64,000 nucleotides of DNA from Verrucomicrobiota bacterium. GTDB lineage: Bacteria; Verrucomicrobiota; Verrucomicrobiia; JADLBR01. Position numbers and translations under genes: made by a program. The number at the start of each line of letters is the position of its first letter. The stretch's first letter is position 1. The stretch covers positions 108,897-172,896 of the forward strand of contig JAKQKQ010000270.1 in assembly GCA_029560585.1 (NCBI GenBank), read 5' to 3'. The notes below the pieces were generated by a model. It was not told the DNA's origin, searched no databases, and saw nothing but the letters and a program-made list of their open reading frames with translations. This document shows positions 47,483 to 55,807 of the stretch, piece after piece.

Positions 47483-48223
47483 ATGAAGACTCGAACTGTC
47501 GTAGGGCGTATTATCGCCGTGCATGTCGCCGCCCTGATGATCGCCGCCCAGGCCGACGCCGCATACGTATACGTTGATAGGTTCACCTCCCCGACTCAGA
47601 ACGTTTCCGTGGTCCTTGGTCCCGGTACCGCCTTCGAGGCCACCAATTCGACCGTGGCCGTGGGTGGCGAACGAGAGATCCTGCTGTCGGTCACCAACGC
47701 CGGTTCCTTCACGTTCGCCCGGGTGGCGCAGTCGCTCCCGGATGGGCTCGCCTATGAAACCACCGGGGATTCGCTCGGCTACGTGCGGGCGATCTATGAC
47801 GGAACAGACGGATCGAGCAACATCAACTTCACCGGCCTGGGTAACCTCGACCTTACTGGCGGCGGCCCCAACGACCGGTTCCAGATCCGCGGCGGCGCCG
47901 ACGTCGCCGGCGGCGAATTCATAGTCACGATCTATTCGTCGGAATCGGCCTATTCCCGCCAGACGTTATCGATTCCCGGCGGCACGGGCACCGCGGGAAC
48001 CTTCACGAACTTCTTCTTCGCATTCGCCGACATGGACGACTTTGGCGCGGGCGCGGACTTCACGAAGGTCAACGCCATCGTGCTCGAGATGAACGGCCTG
48101 GCCCAGGCGGGCATCGAAATAGGCCTGAACTTGTTTGTCGCCATCCCCGAGCCGATCGCCTGGTGGCCGCTCGCTGGCTTCGCCGCCGTCGTCCTGCTGC
48201 GACGGCGCCTCGCGCGGAAATAG
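47483..48223 (+). CDS. PEP-CTERM-sorted secreted protein (paralogue 3 of the GYWKNH locus)
   Basis: A 246-residue protein with a signal peptide (about 1-27, ending AAQADA). Its body is a diverged version of the N-terminal domain of the two preceding proteins (VDRFTSP, VAVGGEREI, YDGTDGSSNINFTGLGNLDL, FTKVNAIVLEMNG). In place of a GYWKNH domain it ends in a PEP-CTERM tail: IPEP, a membrane helix (LAGFAAVVLL) and RRRLARK. So the same extracellular module is found with two different C-terminal sorting or attachment modules in one locus. Promoter and GAGGA ribosome-binding site are evident upstream. Confidence 0.85.
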   Translation: MKTRTVVGRIIAVHVAALMIAAQADAAYVYVDRFTSPTQNVSVVLGPGTAFEATNSTVAVGGEREILLSVTNAGSFTFARVAQSLPDGLAYETTGDSLGYVRAIYDGTDGSSNINFTGLGNLDLTGGGPNDRFQIRGGADVAGGEFIVTIYSSESAYSRQTLSIPGGTGTAGTFTNFFFAFADMDDFGAGADFTKVNAIVLEMNGLAQAGIEIGLNLFVAIPEPIAWWPLAGFAAVVLLRRRLARK

Positions 48224-48272
48224 GCGCCGGACCTCTCTCCGCGCAGGTCGGGCCTTCACATCCGCGCCACTC

Positions 48273-49556
48273 TCACCGCGAACGTCGCAAAAGGGGTTTC
48301 GCCCCATCGAACCGCGCCTTCTCACCGAGGCGGCGCCGGATGCGCAGCACCTCGTTCCACTTGGCCATCCGCTCGCTGCGGCAAAATGATCCGACTTTGA
48401 GTTGCCCGGCGTCGGTCGCCACCGCAAGGTGCGCGATGAAGGCATCCTCGGTCTCGCCCGAGCGCGCCGAGATCACCGGCCGCCAACCCGCCGCCTGGGT
48501 CTCGCGGACCGCCGCAATCGTCTCGGTCACGGTGCCGATCTGATTCAACTTGATGAGCACCGCGTTGGCGCATCCTCGCCGGATGCCCTCGCGGATGCGC
48601 GCGATGTTCGTGGTGAACAGGTCGTCGCCGACCAATTGCACGCGGTCTCCAATCGCCCGCGCCACCCTCTCCCAGCCCGCCCAATCCGTGTCGGCCATCG
48701 GATCCTCGATCGAGACAATCGGGTATTTCTCGCACCAGTCGGCCATCAGAGACGAGAACTCGTCGCTGGCAAACTCCCGGCCCTCAAGCCGGAACCGGTA
48801 TCTGCCCGACGCCTCGTCGTACAGGTCGCTCGCGGCGATATCCAGCGATAGCGAGGCCTCCCGCCCGGGCACGTAACCCGCGCGTTCGATCGCCTCGATG
48901 AGCACCCCGAACGCCTCGCCGTTGGTCCGGAACTCTGGCCAGTACCCTCCCTCGTCGGCCACCCCGAAGTACTTTCCCCGCGCCCGGAGAATATCACCCG
49001 CGGCATGAAAGACGTTAAAGGTGACCTCCAAGCATTCGTCGTATGATCGGGCCCCCGTCGCGACCACCATGAAATCCTGAATGTCCGTGCGCCAGTTGGC
49101 GTGGGCGCCGCCACCGACGATCTGGATCTCGGGCAGCGGCAGAAGTGTCCCCCCACCCAGATGTTCGTGTAACGGTATGCCCTTGGCCCGCGACGCCGCA
49201 TCCGACGCGGCCATCGAGACCGCCAGGATCGCATTGGCCCCCAACCGCGACTTGTTGGGCGTCCCATCCAGTTCGATCAAAGCGTGATCCAGCCCCGCCT
49301 GATCGCCCGCATCGCGCCCCCGAAGAAACGCGGCGATCTCTCCCCCGATGTTCGCGATCGCCCGAAAAACGGACCGCCCGCGAAATCGCGCAGCGTCCCC
49401 ATCGCGCAACTCCAGCGACTCGTACTGACCCGTCGATGCGCCGGACGGAACGAGGCCCCTGCCCACGATCCCGCCCTCCAGGACGACCTCCGCCTCCACC
49501 GTCGGATTACCCCGCGAGTCAAATACCTGGAATGCCCGCACACCCTCGATCCTCAT
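48273..49556 (-). CDS. eno: Enolase-family protein with an altered active site
   Basis: A 427-residue enolase fold that normally interconverts 2-phosphoglycerate and phosphoenolpyruvate. Most key residues are kept: the SGASTG loop, His152 (GGGAHANW), Glu202 (DEGG), metal ligands Asp239, Glu284 and Asp311, Lys336 (LIKLNQIGT) and Lys387. The strongly conserved SHRSGETED motif, however, reads SARSGETED, so Ala364 replaces the active-site His (His373 in yeast enolase). Other positions are also diverged (VGGGAHANW for NGGAHADN, GVADEGGYWPE for GLADEGGFAP). It could be a second enolase or a repurposed relative; a canonical copy may lie elsewhere. It is convergent with the PEP-CTERM gene. Confidence 0.85.
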   Translation of the reverse strand: MRIEGVRAFQVFDSRGNPTVEAEVVLEGGIVGRGLVPSGASTGQYESLELRDGDAARFRGRSVFRAIANIGGEIAAFLRGRDAGDQAGLDHALIELDGTPNKSRLGANAILAVSMAASDAASRAKGIPLHEHLGGGTLLPLPEIQIVGGGAHANWRTDIQDFMVVATGARSYDECLEVTFNVFHAAGDILRARGKYFGVADEGGYWPEFRTNGEAFGVLIEAIERAGYVPGREASLSLDIAASDLYDEASGRYRFRLEGREFASDEFSSLMADWCEKYPIVSIEDPMADTDWAGWERVARAIGDRVQLVGDDLFTTNIARIREGIRRGCANAVLIKLNQIGTVTETIAAVRETQAAGWRPVISARSGETEDAFIAHLAVATDAGQLKVGSFCRSERMAKWNEVLRIRRRLGEKARFDGAKPLLRRSR

Positions 49557-49784
49557 CCGCGTCAGGTTACGGCCCGATGAAAAACGCTCAACTCCAAGAT
49601 TCGGCGACCAATTTCAACTCCCAATAACCAACATTGATTCGCGCTTGATGCCATCCTCTCCCTCACAGTCGATTCCGAAGGGCGGCCACGGCTTACGTGG
49701 ATTTCACCGATATTCGCCCACGTCAGACGCGCCAAAATTCTGGATTGATTGGCAGCGGACCCACCGGGGCAAAATGACTGGGCC

Positions 49785-51356
49785 ATGGGTGCCACGGTAG
49801 AAGCGCACGAGATCGCCGCGAGCCTGAGGGCGGGCCTCGTTGGGCGGGTGGGCCGCCATTGCCCGGTGGCGGGCCGCGGGATCTGGGCGAGTCGTCTCAA
49901 TGCGGATTTCGAGGACGGGTCGCGGCCCTGGCAGGGCGACATCTATGTGCCGAACGACCGATGGCTTCTTCTCGTGAAAACGTGGCCTGATCCGCAGACG
50001 CGGCGCCGAGATACGCGAGGTGGCCACTGGGAGGACTATGAGCCCCACCTCGACGTGGCGCACGGACTGATCGGCCTTGCGGGCCATGAGGCCGGGCGTT
50101 CCTTGGTCGAGTGGCTGCCGGTCGCCCATGGCAACGCCGCGCCCCACGCGGGACCCACAGCGACCGCACCGACGGCACCCGTGAACGACTGGGCTTGGAG
50201 AGCGATCGGTCTAATCCCAGAGAACATCCGCAGCAAGTTGGCGCGCTTCCGTTTTGGCCAGTGGCGGCTGCTGCGGCTGGTGGCCCGCGAGCCTGGCGTG
50301 CTCGATCTGATCGGCTCGAATCCAGCGCTGGCGTGGGCCGCGGCCTCGGCGGGGGCATTTCTCGATCATCCCCCGCACGACAGCGAACGCGCCGCGCTGG
50401 AGCACGTCGGCCAGCGCCAGCGCGACATCGCCGCCTGGCTCGGCTTCCCGCCCAACGAGGGATCGGTCCGGCTTCTCAAGAAGGTACCGCCCGATTCCTG
50501 CGGCGTGGTGCCGCTGCTCGAACTCCGAAAGCTCGCGTCAAATGCCGAAGCCGCCGAGAGGCTCCGTCACCTTCGTGAATTGCCCGCCACCGTCATCCTC
50601 GCCGTTGGCTCACGCATCCTGGGCCCATCGCTGACACCCGCCGCCCTCCGGCAGATCGTGGAAGAAATCGCGCAGATCAGGAATGGGCGCCGGTCACAAC
50701 CGGCCAACGAGCCTCGGGCGCCGGGCCCCACCGTGGCGCACCTGCTTGAAGATGCCGCCCAAATGGCCCAGATGCTCCCGGGGGCAAACTCTCCCCGCCC
50801 TGTCCATTCGGTTCGTGCTTTGCGACGAAGGCACGATGAGCTGGTGGACGAATTCAACCGGTTCGCCGCCCCCCGCGAAATAGCCCCACCCCCACCGCCC
50901 GTGGCTCAACCGCAGCGCGCTGCGCCCGTGGCAGCCGCAGCACCCATCATCGCTCCTGCCCACGAGTTTCCCCCACCCCCGCTTCCTGCCGGCCCCGGCA
51001 TCGAACCCATCACCACTCCCGCTGGCCTCGCGCACGAGGGCCGCGCCCAGCACAACTGCGTGGCGAGTTACGCCGACCGAGTCCTGTCCGGCAGCTACTA
51101 TGTCTACCGGGTCACGAAGCCATCCCGTGCCACCCTCGGCCTGCGGTGCGAGCGCAAGGGGTGCTGGCGCATCGACCAGCTCGCGGGTCCCCGTAATCAA
51201 TCCGTTTCAATGGAACTCCGTTCCCACGTCCTGAAGTGGTTCCACGCTTGCCTAAAAAAGCGCCTCGAGACCGCCGGAGAGAAACCGCCCCCGCGCATGC
51301 GGCGACAAAATCGTCCACCCGAGGATCCCGCCCGCCCCCTGCTGCCGGGCATCTGA
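49785..51356 (+). CDS. PcfJ-like domain protein
   Basis: A protein of about 523 residues. The N-terminal part (1-330) is helical and unrecognised, and a Pro/Ala-rich linker (about 380-415) follows. The C-terminal ~90 residues match the PcfJ-like pattern: LAHEGRAQHNCVASYADRVL, a YYVYRVTKPSRATLGL strand, then CWRIDQLAGPRNQSV. PcfJ was named from a conjugative plasmid, but chromosomal relatives are widespread and of unknown role. The ATG at 49785 is preferred to the one at 49749. It is divergent from the enolase gene and has no mobile-element genes beside it. Confidence 0.72.
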   Translation: MGATVEAHEIAASLRAGLVGRVGRHCPVAGRGIWASRLNADFEDGSRPWQGDIYVPNDRWLLLVKTWPDPQTRRRDTRGGHWEDYEPHLDVAHGLIGLAGHEAGRSLVEWLPVAHGNAAPHAGPTATAPTAPVNDWAWRAIGLIPENIRSKLARFRFGQWRLLRLVAREPGVLDLIGSNPALAWAAASAGAFLDHPPHDSERAALEHVGQRQRDIAAWLGFPPNEGSVRLLKKVPPDSCGVVPLLELRKLASNAEAAERLRHLRELPATVILAVGSRILGPSLTPAALRQIVEEIAQIRNGRRSQPANEPRAPGPTVAHLLEDAAQMAQMLPGANSPRPVHSVRALRRRHDELVDEFNRFAAPREIAPPPPPVAQPQRAAPVAAAAPIIAPAHEFPPPPLPAGPGIEPITTPAGLAHEGRAQHNCVASYADRVLSGSYYVYRVTKPSRATLGLRCERKGCWRIDQLAGPRNQSVSMELRSHVLKWFHACLKKRLETAGEKPPPRMRRQNRPPEDPARPLLPGI

Positions 51357-51407
51357 CGTCTGAAACGGGCGGCCTACAAATTTGCAGGGCGTCTCTGCCA
51401 GACGCTC

Positions 51408-51497
51408 GCGACAGTGGCACGGCCATCCTGTCCGTGGGGCTGGCCATGGGCAGGATGCCCATGCCACGATCTTCAATGTCCCTTAACTTAGCGCCTT
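51408..51497. repeat. Dispersed repeat B, copy 2
   Basis: CGCGACAGTGGCACGGCCAT through the hairpin CATGGGCA-GGA-TGCCCATG to TCCCTTAACTTAGCGCC, almost as at 43925-44017. Just to its left (51371-51405) is GCGGCCTACAAATTTGCAGGGC plus a GCGTCT/AGACGC hairpin, which resembles the inside of the MITE-like element at 53.8 kb. Confidence 0.75.
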
Positions 51498-51555
51498 TCT
51501 GGTCCGACCCCGACGCACAACGCAACGAACAAACCATCGCGGCCGCGATCCGTAC

Positions 51556-52107
51556 CTACAGCGACGGGTGCACCCCGGCCATCCAGAGCGCCGCCTGCAC
51601 CTTGTAATCGACGAGGCAGCCCTCCCCCTCTCGCGCGCGGAGCCACTGGCGAAGGTCCGCGAGCCGGACCTCATGGACGCGGATGTCCTCGTCCGCACCA
51701 CCGCCCCCATCGGAGACACGCGCGAGGTCGCGCGCGCGGAAGAAGGTGATGATCTCGTTGCATAGCCCCGCCGAGGCGGGGCCTTCGCCCATGCGTTCCA
51801 TGCTTCCGGCCGCGTAACCGGTCTCCTCTAACAATTCGCGCCTCGCCGCCTCGGCGAGGTCTTCCAACTCGGCGCCTTCGACGTCCCCAGCCAAACCGGC
51901 CGGCAGTTCGATCACGCGCGCGCCGACGGGTGGTCGGAATTGCTCGACCAATATCACTCTGCCATCGGTCGTGATGGCCAGGATTCCCACGATGCCGGTG
52001 GCGTTCCGGCGCTCGACGTACTCCCAGTCGCCCCTCATGCGGAATCGGAGATGTTTTCCTTCCGCGATCACGTCATCGGGCATCGGATGGATTGCGTCAG
52101 GCTTCAT
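51556..52107 (-). CDS. NUDIX hydrolase, ADP-ribose-pyrophosphatase-like
   Basis: A 183-residue NUDIX protein with the catalytic box ending AARRELLEETGYAAG and the upstream VEQFRPPVGARVIELPAGLAG segment typical of ADP-ribose or nucleoside-diphosphate-sugar pyrophosphatases. The spacing at the front of the box is slightly irregular, but the REx2EE core is intact. It would hydrolyse a nucleoside diphosphate linked to another moiety in the cytoplasm. The NAD-metabolism genes just to the right make ADP-ribose a reasonable guess for the substrate. Confidence 0.88.
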   Translation of the reverse strand: MKPDAIHPMPDDVIAEGKHLRFRMRGDWEYVERRNATGIVGILAITTDGRVILVEQFRPPVGARVIELPAGLAGDVEGAELEDLAEAARRELLEETGYAAGSMERMGEGPASAGLCNEIITFFRARDLARVSDGGGGADEDIRVHEVRLADLRQWLRAREGEGCLVDYKVQAALWMAGVHPSL

Positions 52108-52168
52108 GCGGATGTCGGGGACCGTTCACCCTAGATTCGTCAGCTGGACCGGGGCAGAGATCTCGCAA

Positions 52169-52288
52169 ACCACGGATCTATACCGATGCACGCGGATTTT
52201 TGAGCCCGATTCCTTTTCACCCAGAGGGTGAGATGATGGCCGGGTGAAATCCATTGATGATCCGTGTTCATCGGCGTCCATCCGTGGT
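52169..52288. repeat. Imperfect long inverted repeat (ACCACGGAT type)
   Basis: ACCACGGATCTATACCGATG (arm 52169-52197) and the inverted ATCCGTGTTCATCGGCGTCC (arm 52260-52288) flank an inner TCACCC-AGA-GGGTGA hairpin. It occupies most of the gap between the NUDIX gene and pncA. Confidence 0.6.
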
Positions 52289-52334
52289 CGAACTGCTCTA
52301 TCTAAGTTCGCTGATCGTTCTTGCGAGCAAGATG

Positions 52335-52970
52335 TCAAGCTCCGCCCTCTCCCTTCGCGAGCACGTCGGCCTCCGTCACGAGCATAACGCCGACCCCCCG
52401 CATGGCGACCAGCGCGGCATCCACGTCGCCCGGCTCCAGATCCACGCCGCGGCACGCATCGGCTATCACATGGGTCCGGAACCCGAGCCCGCGGGCATCC
52501 AGTGCGGTGAATTTCACGCAATAGTCAGTGGCGAGGCCGAGGATGTACACGTCGGTGACACCGCGCCCGGCGAAGTACTCGCCCAGGCCCGTGGCGCGGC
52601 GTCTTCCGTTGTCGAAGAAACCGCTGTAGCTGTCCACACTTGGATCGGTCCCCTTCTGGAAGACCGCGTCCCAGCGCGCACGATCGAGCCCTCGAACAAA
52701 ATCGGCCCCTGGGGTGTCCTGGACGCAGTGGACCGGCCACAGGACCTGCGGGAGGCCGTTGAGATCGATCACATCGCCCACCGCGTGGCCGGGGTGCTGC
52801 GTCACAAAACTTTCATGGCCTGGCGGATGCCAATCCTGCGTGGCCACCACCAAGTCGAATTGGGGCTGGAGCCGATTGGTCGGCCCGATCACCTCCCGGC
52901 CGCCGGGCACGGGCAATGCCCCTCCCTCGACGAAATCATTCTGCAGATCCACGAGGATGAGCGCCCTCAT
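52335..52970 (-). CDS. pncA: Nicotinamidase
   Basis: Deaminates nicotinamide to nicotinic acid, the first step of NAD salvage by the Preiss-Handler route. The 211 residues carry the isochorismatase-fold triad: Asp8 (VDLQNDF), Lys106 (QKGTDP) and Cys151 (LATDYCV). The metal-binding DWHPPGH is at 46-52. Its start overlaps the NrtR-like gene by 4 bp (ATGA on the minus strand), so the two are co-transcribed. The next step, nicotinate phosphoribosyltransferase, is encoded 1.3 kb to the right. Confidence 0.94.
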   Translation of the reverse strand: MRALILVDLQNDFVEGGALPVPGGREVIGPTNRLQPQFDLVVATQDWHPPGHESFVTQHPGHAVGDVIDLNGLPQVLWPVHCVQDTPGADFVRGLDRARWDAVFQKGTDPSVDSYSGFFDNGRRRATGLGEYFAGRGVTDVYILGLATDYCVKFTALDARGLGFRTHVIADACRGVDLEPGDVDAALVAMRGVGVMLVTEADVLAKGEGGA

Positions 52971-53656
52971 ATTTCGAAATTAAACCCCTTCTTCTGCAAT
53001 TGCCTGTAGCGCGGTCCGTCGAAGCGGTAGAGCCGCGCGGCGCGATGGGCGACGTCCCGCTCGATCTCGTCGGTCTCGACCAGCAGGCCCATGCCGAGGA
53101 TCTTCTTGCGGAAATTCCGTTTGTCCAAAGTCACCTCCAACACGGCCTCGTAGAGATGCTGGAGCTGCGTGAGGGTGAACTTCGCCCGCAGCAGCTCAAA
53201 GCCGACCGGCTCGTACCTGACCTTCCCTTTCAGGCGGCGCAGGGCCACATCGACGATCGCCCTGTGATCAAACGCCAGCCGCGGAAGATCGCGGAGGCAG
53301 AACCACGCGGCGTTCCTCGCGTCGGTCGCCGCCCTGACCCGGTGATCGCCCAATTTCACCAGCGCGTAGTACGCGACGGTCACCACGCGCTCGCGGGGGT
53401 CGCGGCCCGGTTCACCGAATGTGTAGAGTTGTTCGAGATAGACCCGGGAAAATCCCGTCTCCTCCCGGAGTTCCCGCCGTGCGGCCGCATCAAGGGATTC
53501 GTCGGCGCGCACGAATCCGCCTGGCAACGCCCACCGACCGGCAAAAGGTTTCATCCCTCGCTGGATCAATAGAAGTTTGATGTCGCCCTCATCAAAGCCA
53601 AACACCACCGCATCCACCGTCAGGGCCGGTCTCGCATGCCTGTATGTGGTCGCCAT
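52967..53656 (-). CDS. nrtR: NrtR-like NUDIX transcriptional regulator
   Basis: A 229-residue two-domain protein. The N-terminal NUDIX domain (about 5-145) has a complete box, [20 protein letters not shown] followed by TGF (from residue 47), so hydrolysis of a nucleotide is possible. The C-terminal ~70 residues are winged-helix-like ([33 protein letters not shown]), the layout of NrtR regulators that bind ADP-ribose and repress NAD genes. Coupling to pncA and the nearby pncB support that job. The ATG at 53656 (GAAGAGAG upstream) is chosen over 53701. Confidence 0.88.
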   Translation of the reverse strand: MATTYRHARPALTVDAVVFGFDEGDIKLLLIQRGMKPFAGRWALPGGFVRADESLDAAARRELREETGFSRVYLEQLYTFGEPGRDPRERVVTVAYYALVKLGDHRVRAATDARNAAWFCLRDLPRLAFDHRAIVDVALRRLKGKVRYEPVGFELLRAKFTLTQLQHLYEAVLEVTLDKRNFRKKILGMGLLVETDEIERDVAHRAARLYRFDGPRYRQLQKKGFNFEI

Positions 53657-53736
53657 GCTCTCTTCTGTCTGATCGCTATCTGCACGCATCAACAAAACCA
53701 TGTCAGGTGAGAATGGCCCAAAGTTGAGCGATGTCT

Positions 53737-53761
53737 GGGAGGGCCCGCGGCCTCGCGGGCC
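53737..53761. repeat. GC-rich palindromic repeat C, core copy 3
   Basis: GGGAGGGCCCGCGG then CCTCGCGGGCC, the same 25 bp as in the copy at 29658-29682. A left-half copy (GGGGAGGGCCCGCGGCC) is at about 63866-63881, immediately followed by the MITE-like element. Confidence 0.72.
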
Positions 53762-53809
53762 AGGTCGGCCAAGGTCCCCCCCCTTCGGGTCAGCCGCGGA
53801 CGCCGTGGC

Positions 53810-53993
53810 GAGGCTGTCTCAAAACCTCTGAACCGCGCCGCCTGGCACAGGCGGCCTACAATTTTTGTAGGGCATCTCTGCGAGATGCCGTGCATTGTCG
53901 CGCGCCGCACACCATTGGAAGTCCCCTCTATCATCAGATGGGCATTGATAGTTGGATGTTCCGTTTTGGGCATTTGAGTTTTGAGACAGCCTC
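53810..53993. mobile_element. MITE-like element with 16-bp terminal inverted repeats
   Basis: 184 bp bounded by perfect 16-bp inverted repeats GAGGCTGTCTCAAAAC (53810-53825) and GTTTTGAGACAGCCTC (53978-53993); a further ACGCCGT/ACGGCGT pair lies just outside. Three hairpins follow inside: GCCGCCTG-GCA-CAGGCGGC, CTACAA-TTT-TTGTAG and GCATCTC-TGC-GAGATGC. No coding capacity. The right 118 bp recur inverted at 63883-64000 with four mismatches. A non-autonomous transposable element is the best reading. Confidence 0.75.
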
Positions 53994-54242
53994 AGGACGG
54001 CGTTCCTCCCAAAGGAAGGCATAACGGTACATCCCAGCAGGAACGTCCCAAGACCCCTTTAACTTAGCGCCATTCATTGAAGGTGAGGAATTCTCGCCCC
54101 TTTTCCAGGCCTCTCCCGGTTGGTCTCATCGAAGTGTTCGCTAAGTTTTTTGAGTTCAGCCCCGAAGTCACCGAAGAGCCATGCGATCGTCCGGATCGCC
54201 GCCGCAACATGAATCCGTCTCATAGATCTCCCTCGGGCGGCC

Positions 54243-55742
54243 TCACGAAAGGGCCGACGCCGGGTCCGCCGCTCCGGGCTCGCCCCGGCGCGCCCTGCGG
54301 ATCAGCTCGGTCTTGAGACGGTGGAGTCCCGCCTCGAGCCCGACCGGGTACTCGTGGGGGTTCACGAAACGTTTGACCCCATCGTGGAACCCGTCCAACT
54401 GGGCGCGCACGCGCTCCCGGATCATGGCCACCGGCGGGTTATCGTAGCCCAGTGCGCCCCGCTCGAAGATCGGCACCAGCAGGTCCTCGTGGGCCGCGCC
54501 GTCGGGGATCCGCTTGCTTCGCGCCAACTGCACCGGGTCGAGGATCACCATCTCGCCCGCCATCGCACCGGCCTCGTTGTAAATCATGTCGCCCACGAAT
54601 TCCCCGCCATGGCGGAACCGCCGGACTTGCTGCACCCCGGGGTTCGACATCTTGATCGGTTGCTCGGAAAGCTTGATGCTGTTGCGCCACCGGCCTCCCC
54701 GGTCGCGCACCGCGGCGAGCTTGTAGACGCCCCCCATCGCGGGCTGGTCAAAGGCCGTCACCAGTTTGGTGCCAACGCCCCAGACCGCGATGCGCGCCCC
54801 CTGCTGCTTGAGACTCGCGATGATCTGCTCGTCGAGGTCATTGCTGGCCACGATGACCGCCTTCGGAAACCCGCCCTCGTCGAGGATCCTGCGCGCCTCG
54901 ATGCTGAGGTAGGCCAGATCGCCCGAGTCCAGGCGCACGCCCACCAGTTCGTGGCCCCGTTCGCGGAGGCGTCTGCCGACGCGCACCGCCGTACGCACGC
55001 CCTCGAGGGTGTCGTAGGTATCGACGAGAAACACGCAGTTGTTTGGCATGGCCGCCGCGTATGCCTCGAACGACTCCTCTTCGCTGTCGAAGCACATGAC
55101 CCAGCTGTGCGCGTGGGTCCCCCTGACCGGTATCCCGAAGCGCATACCCGCCAGCACGTTCGACGTCGCCGCGCAGCCGCCGATGTAAGCGGCCCGGCTC
55201 GCCGCCATGGCCCCGTCCACCCCCTGGGCGCGCCGGAGGCCGAACTCCAAAACCGGCTCGCCCCTCGTCGCGCGGCACACGCGCGCCGCCTTTGTTGCGA
55301 TCAGCGTCTGAAAGTTAATGATGTTCAACAGCGCCGTCTCCAGCAACTGTGCCTGAAGGATCGGTCCCCGCACCCGCACCAGTGGCTCGTGGGGGAAAAC
55401 AACGGTCCCCTCCGGGATCGCGTGGACATCGCACCCGAACCGCAACTCCCGAAGATAGTCCAGGAACGCTGGCTCGAACAGTGGCCTCCCGTCATTCCCG
55501 TTGACGGCCGACAGGTATGCGACCTCCTCGTCGTCCAGGCGGAATCCCAGGAGGTAATCGATCGCGTCCGCAAGCCCGCAGCACACGCTGTAGCCGCCCC
55601 CGAATGGGTTCTGGCGAAAAAACAGATGGAACACCGCCTCCCGCTCCTGGACCCCGCTCTTCCAATACCCGTACGCCATCGTCAGCTCGTACAGGTCGGT
55701 CAACAGCACCGAATACTTCTTCTGGCTGCCCCGCGGCTGCAT
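54243..55742 (-). CDS. pncB: Nicotinate phosphoribosyltransferase
   Basis: Joins nicotinate to PRPP to make nicotinate mononucleotide, the second step of the Preiss-Handler pathway. The 499 residues have the family's early [15 protein letters not shown], the middle [29 protein letters not shown] and [12 protein letters not shown] motifs. The start ATG at 55740-55742 lies only a few bases after the predicted transcription start, so the mRNA would be almost leaderless. Regulation by the NrtR-like protein through the palindrome at 55745-55763 is likely but unproven. Confidence 0.95.
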   Translation of the reverse strand: MQPRGSQKKYSVLLTDLYELTMAYGYWKSGVQEREAVFHLFFRQNPFGGGYSVCCGLADAIDYLLGFRLDDEEVAYLSAVNGNDGRPLFEPAFLDYLRELRFGCDVHAIPEGTVVFPHEPLVRVRGPILQAQLLETALLNIINFQTLIATKAARVCRATRGEPVLEFGLRRAQGVDGAMAASRAAYIGGCAATSNVLAGMRFGIPVRGTHAHSWVMCFDSEEESFEAYAAAMPNNCVFLVDTYDTLEGVRTAVRVGRRLRERGHELVGVRLDSGDLAYLSIEARRILDEGGFPKAVIVASNDLDEQIIASLKQQGARIAVWGVGTKLVTAFDQPAMGGVYKLAAVRDRGGRWRNSIKLSEQPIKMSNPGVQQVRRFRHGGEFVGDMIYNEAGAMAGEMVILDPVQLARSKRIPDGAAHEDLLVPIFERGALGYDNPPVAMIRERVRAQLDGFHDGVKRFVNPHEYPVGLEAGLHRLKTELIRRARRGEPGAADPASALS

Positions 55743-55744
55743 CT

Positions 55745-55780
55745 TAGTGTTTATTATACACTATTCACGCGGGATCGCAA
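55745..55780 (-). promoter_or_regulatory. pncB promoter with overlapping palindromic operator
   Basis: Read on the minus strand: TTGCGA (55780-55775), a 16-bp spacer and a perfect TATAAT (55758-55753). The palindrome TAGTGT-N7-ACACTA spans 55745-55763 and covers the -10 box, as expected of a repressor site. Nothing else in the window has this palindrome, so the cognate regulator is inferred from context (NrtR-like gene 2 kb away). Confidence 0.6.
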
Positions 55781-55807
55781 GCGCGGGTCCCTGCCGGCGT
55801 TTGGGAA

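Larger units (their letters stand above)
53657..54242. other. Intergenic region with repeat C and a MITE-like element
   Basis: About 586 bp. It holds repeat C core copy 3 (53737-53761), the MITE-like element (53810-53993) and a short piece of the repeat B tail (TTTAACTTAGCGCCATTCAT, about 54054-54073). The remaining ~165 bp up to pncB's end show nothing I can name. Confidence 0.65.

Noticed and set aside
49785..51356. Conjugative or integrative element around the PcfJ-like gene
   Set aside because: No relaxase, integrase, type IV secretion or tRNA attachment site is nearby, and codon use matches the neighbours.
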